A stretch of 64,000 nt of DNA from Hydrogenophaga intermedia (lineage in GTDB: Bacteria > Pseudomonadota > Gammaproteobacteria > Burkholderiales > Burkholderiaceae_C). The position numbers and the translations under genes are program-made. Below, piece by piece: positions 7,817-14,979 of this stretch (position 1 is the stretch's first letter; every line of letters starts with the position of its first letter). The stretch covers positions 176,001 to 240,000 of the forward strand of contig NZ_JAMBNO010000003.1 of assembly GCF_023715105.1 (NCBI RefSeq). Direction: 5' to 3'. The notes under the pieces were generated by a model. It was not told the DNA's origin, did not search any database, and worked only from the letters and a program-made list of their open reading frames with translations.

Positions 7817-8481
7817 GTGGCGCTCCGAAGATGCCTTCGGGCCCGACCATCCGCGCGGACATAGACCGTGTGGCGCCTGCCGTGGTGGAGAAGGCGCGCC
7901 GGCTGTCGGCAGCCACGCTGCACGAGGCGGCCGGGCGCATCGGCAGTATGCCCAGCGCCATCAAGCCGGTAGCGCCTTCCTTCCGCATCTGTGGCCCCGT
8001 CGTGACGGTCGATTCACCGGGCGCTGACAACCTCTGGCTGCACCGCGCCATCTATGTGACGCAGCCGGGCGACGTGCTGGTCGTGCACGTGGGCGATGCT
8101 CACGAGTGGGGGTACTGGGGCGAGATCATGTCGGTGGCGGCGAAGGCGCGCGGCCTCGGCGGCTTGGCCATTGACGGCTGCGTGCGCGACGGCGCCATGC
8201 TCGAGCAGTTGGGCTTTCCGGTGTTCGCGCGGGGACTCTGCATCCGCGGCACGGGCAAGGACTTTGACGCGCGCGGCTGGATCAACCATCCGACCCTGTT
8301 CGGCAACCTCGCAGTCCATCCCGGCGACCTCGTGGTCGGCGACGCCGATGGCGTGGTGGTGCTGCCGCGCCAGCGGGCGGCGGAACTCGTGCACGACGCC
8401 GAGCAGCGCGAGGCCAAGGAAGCGGCAATCCTGCAGCGGCTGCGGGCCGGCGAGCGCACGCTCGAGATCTACAACTTCTGA
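7813..8481 (+). CDS. RraA-family protein 3 (HMG/CHA aldolase-like), GTG start
   Basis: 222 residues using the GTG that overlaps the previous stop (GTGA); an in-frame ATG six codons later is the alternative. Motifs are ATLHEAAGRIG, QPGDVLVVHVGDA, WGYWGEIMSVAAKARG and LAIDGCVRD with the Arg-Asp pair, then GDLVVGDADGVVVLP. These are typical of the RraA-like subgroup found in catabolic operons and annotated as 4-carboxy-4-hydroxy-2-oxoadipate aldolase. Of the three paralogues this one looks most like the LigK/GalC group to my eye, but that is a judgement without an alignment. It is followed after 6 bases by a truncated receptor gene. Confidence 0.83.
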   Translation: MSGAPKMPSGPTIRADIDRVAPAVVEKARRLSAATLHEAAGRIGSMPSAIKPVAPSFRICGPVVTVDSPGADNLWLHRAIYVTQPGDVLVVHVGDAHEWGYWGEIMSVAAKARGLGGLAIDGCVRDGAMLEQLGFPVFARGLCIRGTGKDFDARGWINHPTLFGNLAVHPGDLVVGDADGVVVLPRQRAAELVHDAEQREAKEAAILQRLRAGERTLEIYNF

Positions 8482-8487
8482 ACCGTC

Positions 8488-9357
8488 ATGCATACCGACA
8501 GGAGGCAACAGAGCGCGCCCGATGTTGCCGCGCGGGTGATCGGACGCTTTCTTGCCGAAGAACTGCGGCAGCCGGTGGTCGTGGAGAACCGCGTCGGCGC
8601 AGCCGGCAACGTTGGCGTCGAATACGTGGTGCGTGCCGCTCCCGACGGTTATACGCTGCTGTACTCGCCGGGCAGTACGATCACCATGAACCCGCACCTG
8701 TACCAGTTCGACATGCAAAAGGAACTGGTGCCCGTGGCAGCAACCAGCCTCTCGCCGCTTCCACTGGTCGTGAGAGCGGATCTTCCCATTCATAGCGTCA
8801 ATGATCTGATTGCCTACGCCAAGCAGAACCCCGGCAAACTGACCTACGGCTCGTCGGGGACCGGCAGTCCTCTGCACGTCGCTGCGGAGTTGCTGCTCAG
8901 CGGCGCCGGCATCAAGGCGGTGCACGTGCCTTACAAGGGTTCCGCGCAAACGACCAACGCGCTGTTGGCGAAGGAGGTCGACTTCGCTTTCGACGCCGGC
9001 GTGGCGTCACCGCACGTGAAGGCCGGCAAGCTGCGCTACCTGGCGCTTGCCTCCAGCACGCGTTCGCCGAACTACCCTGGTCTTCCGACAGTGAGGGAAG
9101 CAGCCGGCTTCCCCGTGGACGTTAGCGTGCCGAGCGCCATCTTGGCGCCGCCCGGCACTCCGCCCGACATCGTCGCTCGGTTGAACCAGACGATCGGCCG
9201 CATCATGGGGAACCCGGCCTTCCGCGACGCCATCGCAGTCATCAACAGTTCCCCGCCGCCCGCGCATCTCTCGCCGTCAGAACTCGCTGCCAGCTTTCGA
9301 AGCTACACGGATCGTTTCGGCGCCGCGATCCGCGCGACGAACATCCCGCGGCAGTGA
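8488..9357 (+). CDS. Bug/TctC receptor copy 2, lacking signal peptide (probable pseudogene)
   Basis: The open frame has 289 codons, but only codons 9-289 match the family. They copy codons 36-316 of the receptor at 3,144-4,094. The first 35 codons of that gene, with the whole signal peptide and the WPDRPVKLV motif, are absent here. The bases before the junction (GGAGGCAACAG) resemble the bases just before the intact copy's ATG (GGAGACAACAG). It therefore looks as if 105 bases from ATG to codon 35 were removed, leaving the ribosome site fused to codon 36. The available ATG adds eight unrelated residues (MHTDRRQQ). Without a signal peptide the protein could not reach the periplasm, so it is probably non-functional. 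Confidence 0.75.
   Translation: MHTDRRQQSAPDVAARVIGRFLAEELRQPVVVENRVGAAGNVGVEYVVRAAPDGYTLLYSPGSTITMNPHLYQFDMQKELVPVAATSLSPLPLVVRADLPIHSVNDLIAYAKQNPGKLTYGSSGTGSPLHVAAELLLSGAGIKAVHVPYKGSAQTTNALLAKEVDFAFDAGVASPHVKAGKLRYLALASSTRSPNYPGLPTVREAAGFPVDVSVPSAILAPPGTPPDIVARLNQTIGRIMGNPAFRDAIAVINSSPPPAHLSPSELAASFRSYTDRFGAAIRATNIPRQ
8512..9357 (+). repeat. long direct repeat, copy 2
   Basis: Second copy of the 846-base repeat that begins at 3,249. The offset between copies is 5,263 bases. The two copies bracket the dehydrogenase, reductase, small frame and three RraA genes. Confidence 0.9.
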
Positions 9358-9385
9358 GGCACCTCGGGTAAGTCCCGACAGGCGT

Positions 9386-10546
9386 TCAGCGCGCCCCGCG
9401 ACCGAGCAAACGGTCCGCGATGATGTTCCGCTGGATCTGGTTGGTCCCCTCGACGATCTGCAGGACCTTCGCGTCGCGGAAGTAGCGGTTGATGGGGTAT
9501 TCGTTGGAGATGCCGGCGGCGCCGAACAGTTGCACCGCATCGGTGGCCACCTTCATGGCGGCGTCGGTCGCGAAGCACTTGGACATGGCCGCGATGGATG
9601 CGAGCTGCTCGAGCGACACGCCTGCGTCCACCATCGCAGCCGCCTTGTAGACGAGGTTGCGCGCGGCCTCCGTCTGCATCGCCATGTCCGCCAGCATCCA
9701 GCGTACCCCCTGGAAATCGCTGACACGCTGGCCGAAAGCCTGCCGGTTCTGCACGAATTCCCGGGCGAGGTCGGTCGCCCCCTGCGCCAGCCCCACGCCG
9801 CGCGCGCCGATCAGCGGACGGCTCTTGTTGAATGTCTCCATCACGAGCTTGAAGCCCTTGCCGGGCTCGCCCAGCACGTTCTCACTCGGGACGAATGCAT
9901 CGTCGAGGAACAGCGCGCAAGCCGGCACGCCCCGCGCGCCCATCTTGTCTTCCCTACGTCCCACCACGAACCCTGGCGTTCCGCGCTCCACGATGAACAG
10001 GCCGATGCTCCCCGACCCCTTGCCTTTCTCGTCACCGACCCGAGCCGCCACCAGCACGAAGTCCGCGATGTGCGAGTTGGTGCACCAGATCTTGGAGCCG
10101 GTCAGCCGGAACCCGCCCGGTACTTCGGCTGCGCGCGTCCTGATGCCTGCCACATCGGACCCGCTCTGCGGCTCCGTGCTCGAGATGGCGCCACGCAATT
10201 CGCCGGCTGCCAGCCGCGGCAGGAAACGTTCGCGCTGCTCCTGCGTGCCTCCGGCGAGGATGGCGCCGAAAGGCACCCATTGCAGCAGCAGGAGGTAGGC
10301 CGTGTTGTAGCACGCGCGCCCGAGTTCCTCGATCGCGAGGCACGACGACACCATGCTGTTCGAGCCGCCGTACGCCTCGGGGAACGGCAGCGCGAAGAGG
10401 CCGAGCTCGCGCAGCAGGTCGAACATGTCCTGCGGGTACTCCGCAGTGCGGTCGATCTCGGCGGCGCGGGGCGCGACGCGTTCACGTGCGATACGGCGCA
10501 CGAGCTCGCGGATCTGCACCTGGTCTTCGGTCAACAGGAGGGACAC
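9386..10546 (-). CDS. acyl-CoA dehydrogenase
   Basis: 386 residues using a GTG start that has a good AAAGGA ribosome site. The frame stays open upstream but that part does not resemble the family. The alpha-beta-alpha acyl-CoA dehydrogenase domains are complete: AISSTEPQSGSDV (FAD/substrate loop), GSKIWCTNSHIADF, and the C-terminal VEGTNQIQRNIIA, whose Glu is the usual catalytic base. The enzyme oxidises an acyl-CoA at the alpha-beta bond, passing electrons to ETF (etfBA lies at 24,229-25,919). It is the last gene of a minus-strand unit with a quinone oxidoreductase and a Bug receptor. The chain length of the substrate cannot be read from the sequence. Confidence 0.9.
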   Translation of the reverse strand: MSLLLTEDQVQIRELVRRIARERVAPRAAEIDRTAEYPQDMFDLLRELGLFALPFPEAYGGSNSMVSSCLAIEELGRACYNTAYLLLLQWVPFGAILAGGTQEQRERFLPRLAAGELRGAISSTEPQSGSDVAGIRTRAAEVPGGFRLTGSKIWCTNSHIADFVLVAARVGDEKGKGSGSIGLFIVERGTPGFVVGRREDKMGARGVPACALFLDDAFVPSENVLGEPGKGFKLVMETFNKSRPLIGARGVGLAQGATDLAREFVQNRQAFGQRVSDFQGVRWMLADMAMQTEAARNLVYKAAAMVDAGVSLEQLASIAAMSKCFATDAAMKVATDAVQLFGAAGISNEYPINRYFRDAKVLQIVEGTNQIQRNIIADRLLGRGAR

Positions 10547-10586
10547 CTGGATTCCTTTCTTTCCGTGAAAGCGCGGTTCCGCCAGC

Positions 10587-11570
10587 TCACGATGGCATCT
10601 CGAGCACGACGCGGCCGGTCGCCTGCCGTCCTTCGAGCAGCGCCAACGCGTCGCGGAACCGCGCCAGCGGAAAAGTCGCGCACACCCTCGGCCGCAGCTT
10701 GCCGTGCGCCGCGGCGTCCAGCATCCAGGCCCGGTAGGCTGCCCCCTCGTGTGGCCGGCGCTTGACATGTTCGAGCGCCCGTACGCCCACGATGCTGAAG
10801 CACTTGAGCAAGGGCTGGTTCGTCCTCACCTGGGGGATCTGTCCGCTGGCGAACCCCACCACGAGCAGACGCCCGCCCCAGGCAATGCAGCGCATGGATT
10901 GCTCGAAGACCTCGCCGCCCACCGTGTCGAGGATGACGTCCGCGCCTTCGCCGGCGGTGATCTCGAGCACCCGCTCCTTGAAGTTCTCACGGCGGTAGTC
11001 GATGCCGAAGTCCGCGCCCTCGCTGGCAGCGAGGGCCAGCCTGTCGGCACTGGACGCCGTGGCGATCACGCGCGCACCGAGGAACTTGCCAACCTGCACT
11101 GCTGCGAGGCCGACGCCACCCGCGGCCCCGTGCACCAGCAACGTCTCACCCGGCTGCAGGGTGGCGCGTTGCAGCAAGGCGTTCGTCGCCGTGGAGACTG
11201 CCACGACGAACGACGCAGCCTCGGCGAAAGTGAAGTCCTGTGGCACGCGCAGTAGTTCCTCCGCCGGTGCAATCGCCTCCTGCGCAAAGCAGCCATGCCA
11301 CGCGGTGAACATCACCCGGTCGCCCACGGCGTAGCCGGTGACGCCGTCGCCGACCTCGCTGATGCGGCCCGCCCCCTCCATGCCGGGCGTGAAGGGCAGC
11401 TGCGGCTTCACCTGGTACAGGTTCCGCGACATCAGCAGGTCGGGAAAATTGAGACCCGCCGCCTGCATCGCGATGCGCACCTGGCCGGCGGCCAGTGGTC
11501 GGCTCGGCAACTGCTCGAGCACCAGCGAATCCGGGCCGTCGTGGGTGCGGCAGACGACGGCGGTGTACAT
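10587..11570 (-). CDS. NADPH:quinone oxidoreductase-like medium-chain reductase (MDR family)
   Basis: 327 residues from the ATG of MYTAVVCRTHDG. Visible are the GroES-like N-terminal domain with NFPDLLM, the enoyl-reductase/QOR signature VHGAAGGVGLAAVQVGK (Rossmann loop), and the IDYRREN and GGRLLVVGFASG blocks. There are no zinc-binding cysteines, so it is of the quinone oxidoreductase/enoyl reductase branch and not an alcohol dehydrogenase. It sits 8 bases after the Bug receptor gene and 40 bases before the acyl-CoA dehydrogenase gene. Likely role: reduction of an enone or enoyl thioester intermediate, or a quinone. This is inferred from family and context only. Confidence 0.85.
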   Translation of the reverse strand: MYTAVVCRTHDGPDSLVLEQLPSRPLAAGQVRIAMQAAGLNFPDLLMSRNLYQVKPQLPFTPGMEGAGRISEVGDGVTGYAVGDRVMFTAWHGCFAQEAIAPAEELLRVPQDFTFAEAASFVVAVSTATNALLQRATLQPGETLLVHGAAGGVGLAAVQVGKFLGARVIATASSADRLALAASEGADFGIDYRRENFKERVLEITAGEGADVILDTVGGEVFEQSMRCIAWGGRLLVVGFASGQIPQVRTNQPLLKCFSIVGVRALEHVKRRPHEGAAYRAWMLDAAAHGKLRPRVCATFPLARFRDALALLEGRQATGRVVLEMPS

Positions 11571-11578
11571 GTGGCGGC

Positions 11579-12556
11579 TCAGTCGATCTTCACGGGGTTT
11601 GCCTTCACGATCTGCACCCACCTGCCCAGTTCGTCGCGCATGTACGTGCCGTATTGCGCCGATGGCATGTAGCGGGGCAGCGCGCCCTGCGCCGCGAACT
11701 TCTCCAGCAGTGCCTTGTCCTTCAGCGCGGCGGCGATCGCGGCATCCAGTTTCTGGATGATTTCCGGCTTGGTGCCGGCCGGTGCCATGATGCCCGACCA
11801 GGCGCCGACCTCCAGACCCTTGACCACCGCCTCTGACATGGTGGGCAGCTGCGGCAGCGTGTCCATGCGCTCCAGCGTGCCGACGGCAAGTCCGCGGATG
11901 CGGTCATCCTTGATCAGGGGGATCGCACCCGGTGCGGTGGCGAGGTAGAAGTGGACCTGGCCGCCGGCGAGGTCGGCCAGCGCCGGTGCCTCGCTGCGGT
12001 AGGGGACATGGGTCGCTTGCGCCCCGAGAGACTGCAGCATCAGCAGCGTGGACAGATGCGTGATGTTTCCATTCCCGGCCGATGCGTAGTTGAGCTTTCC
12101 TGGATTGCGCTTCAGGTAGCTGACGAAGTCCTGTGGGGAACGTACGTCGAGCTTCTTCGAAGCGACCAGCACGAGCGGCAGGTTCGCCGTCATCGAGACC
12201 GGAATGAGATCCTTGGTGACGTCGTAGGACAGTTTCGGATACAGCGCCGGGCTGATCACGATGGAGGAGGTGTTGTACAAGAGGGTGTACCCATCGGGTA
12301 GCGCCTTCGCCACGATCTCGCCGGCGATGTTCCCGTTCGCCCCGACCTTGTTGTCGAGCACCACCGGCTGGCCGAGAATGCCGCCCAGCCGCTCGGCCAA
12401 AGCACGCGCGATCACGTCCGTGCCGCCGCCCGCGGCGAAGCCGATCACCAGGCGCACAGGCTTGGTCGGGTATGCCTCCTGGGCCCCAGCAGCCGGGACC
12501 AGCAGGCTTGCGAGGCATCCGATGGCCAGCAACTGGCTGGCGATTCTCGTCGTCAT
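11579..12556 (-). CDS. Bug/TctC-family periplasmic solute-binding receptor
   Basis: 325 residues. The signal peptide has two Arg/Thr residues at the front, a hydrophobic core and probable cleavage after PAAGAQ (about residue 26). The mature protein starts EAYPTKPVRLVIGFAAGGGTDV, the usual Bug opening. DNKVGANGNIAG and DGYTLLYN follow. It is the first gene of a three-gene minus-strand unit with a quinone oxidoreductase and an acyl-CoA dehydrogenase, so its ligand may be the acid degraded by that unit. It is clearly different from the repeated receptor pair at 3,144 and 8,488. No permease genes are nearby. A GAAC-N3-GTTC inverted repeat lies 33 bases upstream of the start codon. Confidence 0.9.
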   Translation of the reverse strand: MTTRIASQLLAIGCLASLLVPAAGAQEAYPTKPVRLVIGFAAGGGTDVIARALAERLGGILGQPVVLDNKVGANGNIAGEIVAKALPDGYTLLYNTSSIVISPALYPKLSYDVTKDLIPVSMTANLPLVLVASKKLDVRSPQDFVSYLKRNPGKLNYASAGNGNITHLSTLLMLQSLGAQATHVPYRSEAPALADLAGGQVHFYLATAPGAIPLIKDDRIRGLAVGTLERMDTLPQLPTMSEAVVKGLEVGAWSGIMAPAGTKPEIIQKLDAAIAAALKDKALLEKFAAQGALPRYMPSAQYGTYMRDELGRWVQIVKANPVKID

Positions 12557-12588
12557 GCACGGTCTCCGGCTGAAGGGTTCAAAAAACC

Positions 12589-12599
12589 GAACGCGGTTC
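12589..12599. promoter_or_regulatory. candidate IclR operator, GAAC-N3-GTTC
   Basis: Perfect inverted repeat GAAC-GCG-GTTC in the gap between an IclR gene and the receptor gene it precedes. The same GAAC-N3-GTTC form occurs at 14,800-14,812 before the CoA-transferase gene. Operator function is inferred from position and recurrence. Confidence 0.45.
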
Positions 12600-12707
12600 A
12601 GAAAATATCATCCACGATCCCGAAGGTCAACGCCCTTTGCATAGGCAAACGAAAGGGTGCTCCAAGCCAGGTCGCGGCACCGGGGCTCGCGGGCTTTTCT
12701 TGGGAAC

Positions 12708-13538
12708 TCACAACCGGAAGCTGTCTTCTCCGGACACTTTCAAGTGCACGCCCCCCAGCACGCCCGACGCGCGTCGCGCGACGTCCTGCACCGCCGCGAT
12801 CAGCCTGCCGAGGTCGGCCTTGAAGCGACTCGACGGCCCGGCGATGCTGAGGGATGCGAGGCAATGGCCATCGACATCGAGCAATGGCGCCGCGACGGAG
12901 GCGAGGCCGTCGAGGTAGCAATCGATCGCCCACGCCACGCCATCGCGCCGGATCTGCTGCAATGTCTCGCGCAGCCATGTCTTCGTGATCGGCCTGGCGG
13001 TCTTCGCGCGGATCGCCACCGTCGCCAGGTAGTCGTCCCGCCACTGCGGCTGCGAATAGGCGAGCAGCACCCGGCCGGCGCAGCTGGCGTAGAGCGGTCG
13101 TGCGGTGCCCGCGGTGATCTGGTAGCGCACGGGGTGGGGGCTGTGGATCACCTGCACGTACGTGATCACGCCCGTTTCGCGCTCGAGCACGCCGAGCAGC
13201 ACGGTTTCTCCCGTGCTGCGGGAGAGGTCTTCCATGAAGGGGCGAACCACCCTGTCGAACTTCCAGGCAGCCTGCACGCCCGCACACAGGCGGAAAGCCG
13301 CGCCGCCCAGCCGGTAGCGGCCGCGGTCGTTCACCAGGTAGCCGTCCGCCACGAGCGGACGCAGCAGATTCAGCAGGCTGCTCCTCGGGGTGCCGAGCAC
13401 CTCGCTCAGCTCCGAAAGCGCCATGCCCTGTGGCGCGCGCGAGAGGGCATCGAACATGCCCAGCACGCGCATCAGCGAGCGGGGGCCCGCGACTTCACCA
13501 TCGTTCGGAGCGGCAGCTTCTGCCTGGACACGGGGCAA
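12708..13538 (-). CDS. IclR-family transcriptional regulator 1
   Basis: The N-terminal winged HTH (LSELSEVLGTPRSSLLNLLRP) and C-terminal IclR effector domain (TGETVLLGVLE, ASCAGRVLLAY, GVAWAIDCYLDGLASVAAPL) are complete. The start is uncertain: the first ATG in frame (13,472) would lose the conserved GPRSL just before helix 1. A TTG at 13,538 gives 276 residues, close to the 277 of the sister regulator at 14,980-15,813, and is used here. No clear ribosome site is seen for either. IclR proteins in such clusters respond to pathway acids or CoA esters. Its neighbours are a receptor operon on one side and an AMACR-like CoA-transferase on the other, both preceded by a GAAC-N3-GTTC repeat. Confidence 0.82.
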   Translation of the reverse strand: MPRVQAEAAAPNDGEVAGPRSLMRVLGMFDALSRAPQGMALSELSEVLGTPRSSLLNLLRPLVADGYLVNDRGRYRLGGAAFRLCAGVQAAWKFDRVVRPFMEDLSRSTGETVLLGVLERETGVITYVQVIHSPHPVRYQITAGTARPLYASCAGRVLLAYSQPQWRDDYLATVAIRAKTARPITKTWLRETLQQIRRDGVAWAIDCYLDGLASVAAPLLDVDGHCLASLSIAGPSSRFKADLGRLIAAVQDVARRASGVLGGVHLKVSGEDSFRL

Positions 13539-13615
13539 GGGAAATACCAGTGGAGGAGGGGAACCGCATCGTACCCGGGCAAGGGGGAGGGTGATGCGCA
13601 GGACGAACGTGGCGC

Positions 13616-14785
13616 TCAGGAAGCAGGTGCTTGCCGCAGCGTTCCGGCGCGTTGCAGCGCGACGATGTCCTGGGCCGGGAGCCAGCCAGCCAGTGCGGCC
13701 GCGACGTCGGCGTCGTTCGGCGAGGGGGGTGTTGGCTGGTCGGGAACGCTGCGGAAGAAGCGCGGCGCCGGGGCGGGCTGCGTCACGCCGTCGACCTCGA
13801 TGAAGGTGCCGCGCTCCGCCAGGTGCGGGTGGCGCGGCGCCTCGGCCCAGCTCAGAACGGGCGCGAAGCACGCGTCGCTGTCCTGCAGGCGCGTCGTCCA
13901 CTCTTCCCGGCTCGCCGTGCGGAACTTCGCGGCCAGCAACTCGCGGGCCTTGGGCCACGCGGCGCGGTCCGACTGGCGGCCGACGGCGGCGGGATCGATC
14001 CCGAGCAGGCAGAGCAATTCGGTCAGGAATTTCTGCTCCACTGGGCCGACGGTCACCCATTTGCCGTCGGCGCACTCGTACACATCGTAGAAGTACGCCC
14101 CGCCGTCGAGGATGTTGGTCCCCCGGTCCCCGAGCATTCCTGCGGCCAGCATGCCGAAGAACGTGGTCGCCAGGTGTGCCGCGCCGTCCACGATGGCGGC
14201 GTCCACCACTTGTCCCCGCCCCGACTGCCTGGCCTCCAGCACACCGGCCAGCAGTCCCACTGCGAGGTAGAGCGACCCGCCCGCGTAGTCGCCCACGAGG
14301 TTCAACGGGATCGAAGGCGGCGCGCCGGCGTGACCTATGGCGTCGAGGATGCCAGTGAGGGCAAGGTAGTTGATGTCGTGTCCGGCCCGTTGCGCCAGCG
14401 GCCCGGCCTGGCCCCAACCGGTGATGCGGCCGTACACGAGCCGCGGGTTGCGCGCCAGGCAGGGCTCGGGGCCGAGTCCCAGGCGCTCCGTCACTCCAGG
14501 GCGGAAGCCCTCGATCAGCGCGTCCGCTTTCTCCGCCAGCCGAAGCACCACGTCAACCGCATCGGGATCCTTCAGATCCAGCGAGATGCTGTGCCGGTTG
14601 CGCAACAGCAGGTTGTGGCGCAGCGGGCGTTCGATGCCGAGGCCGGAGGGCTCCCGTCGGTCGATGCGCAGCACCGTCGCGCCCAGGTCTGCCAGCAGCA
14701 TGGCGCACATGGGCCCGGGTCCGATTCCGGCGAGCTCGATGACCTTGATTCCGGCCAGCGGGCCGCGGGTGGAGGACGCGTTCAC
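13616..14785 (-). CDS. alpha-methylacyl-CoA racemase-like CaiB/BaiF-family protein
   Basis: 389 residues of the CoA-transferase III family. Several features point to the racemase branch instead of a transferase: GHDINYLALTG with His136 and NLVGDYAGG with Asp166 match the His/Asp acid-base pair of alpha-methylacyl-CoA racemase. GQVVDAAIVDGAAH and the IELAGIGPGP opening are also racemase-like. Such enzymes epimerise 2-methylacyl-CoA esters so that stereospecific acyl-CoA dehydrogenases can act on them. That fits the several acyl-CoA dehydrogenases and the AtuA-like protein in this block, and suggests methyl-branched or isoprenoid acids as substrates. It lies between two IclR genes; a CGAAC-N3-GTTCG repeat lies 14 bases upstream of the start. 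Confidence 0.85.
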   Translation of the reverse strand: MNASSTRGPLAGIKVIELAGIGPGPMCAMLLADLGATVLRIDRREPSGLGIERPLRHNLLLRNRHSISLDLKDPDAVDVVLRLAEKADALIEGFRPGVTERLGLGPEPCLARNPRLVYGRITGWGQAGPLAQRAGHDINYLALTGILDAIGHAGAPPSIPLNLVGDYAGGSLYLAVGLLAGVLEARQSGRGQVVDAAIVDGAAHLATTFFGMLAAGMLGDRGTNILDGGAYFYDVYECADGKWVTVGPVEQKFLTELLCLLGIDPAAVGRQSDRAAWPKARELLAAKFRTASREEWTTRLQDSDACFAPVLSWAEAPRHPHLAERGTFIEVDGVTQPAPAPRFFRSVPDQPTPPSPNDADVAAALAGWLPAQDIVALQRAGTLRQAPAS

Positions 14786-14799
14786 ACAGCACTCATTTA

Positions 14800-14812
14800 C
14801 GAACGATGTTCG
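14800..14812. promoter_or_regulatory. candidate IclR operator, CGAAC-N3-GTTCG
   Basis: Perfect 5-3-5 inverted repeat CGAAC-GAT-GTTCG just upstream of the racemase-like gene, sharing the GAAC-N3-GTTC core with the site at 12,589-12,599. Probably bound by one of the two flanking IclR proteins (inference). Confidence 0.5.
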
Positions 14813-14859
14813 GGAATCTAAACTGCGCGCAGGGCCACGTCAAACATGGAGCGATCGGG

Positions 14860-14973
14860 ATGCAGGACATGCAGCCGGACAGCGGCAGCGGTCCCTTGGC
14901 AGGCATACGGATGCTGGACCTCACCACACGCCGAAAACCGGCTCGGGTGATGGCCGCCAGCCGCAGGACATAG
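14860..14973 (+). pseudogene. N-terminal remnant of a CaiB/BaiF CoA-transferase gene
   Basis: A 37-codon plus-strand frame (ATG at 14,860, TAG at 14,971) reads GPLAGIRMLDLTTR in its middle, which is the characteristic N-terminus of CaiB/BaiF proteins. After that the similarity stops and an Arg-rich tail leads to the stop codon. The normal continuation (AGPxxxxxLADLGADVIKVE) is missing. It points away from the racemase-like gene at 13,616-14,785. It is best read as the front end of a lost divergent CoA-transferase gene; chance resemblance is possible given the short length. Confidence 0.5.
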
Positions 14974-14979
14974 GCCGCT

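Noticed and set aside
7822..7831. CTCCGAAGAT, a 10-base match to the att core, considered as second attachment site
   Set aside because: It lies inside the start of the third RraA gene, lacks the palindromic other half, and a match of this length in 64 kb can be chance.
3144..12556. A complete tripartite tricarboxylate transporter
   Set aside because: Three Bug/TctC receptors are present but no TctA or TctB membrane gene was found anywhere in the window.
12708..14417. A 569-codon frame that would fuse the first IclR regulator to sequence antisense or out of frame with the racemase-like gene
   Set aside because: Only the last 255-277 codons match IclR proteins; the rest overlaps a clear gene in another frame and is Arg-rich shadow.
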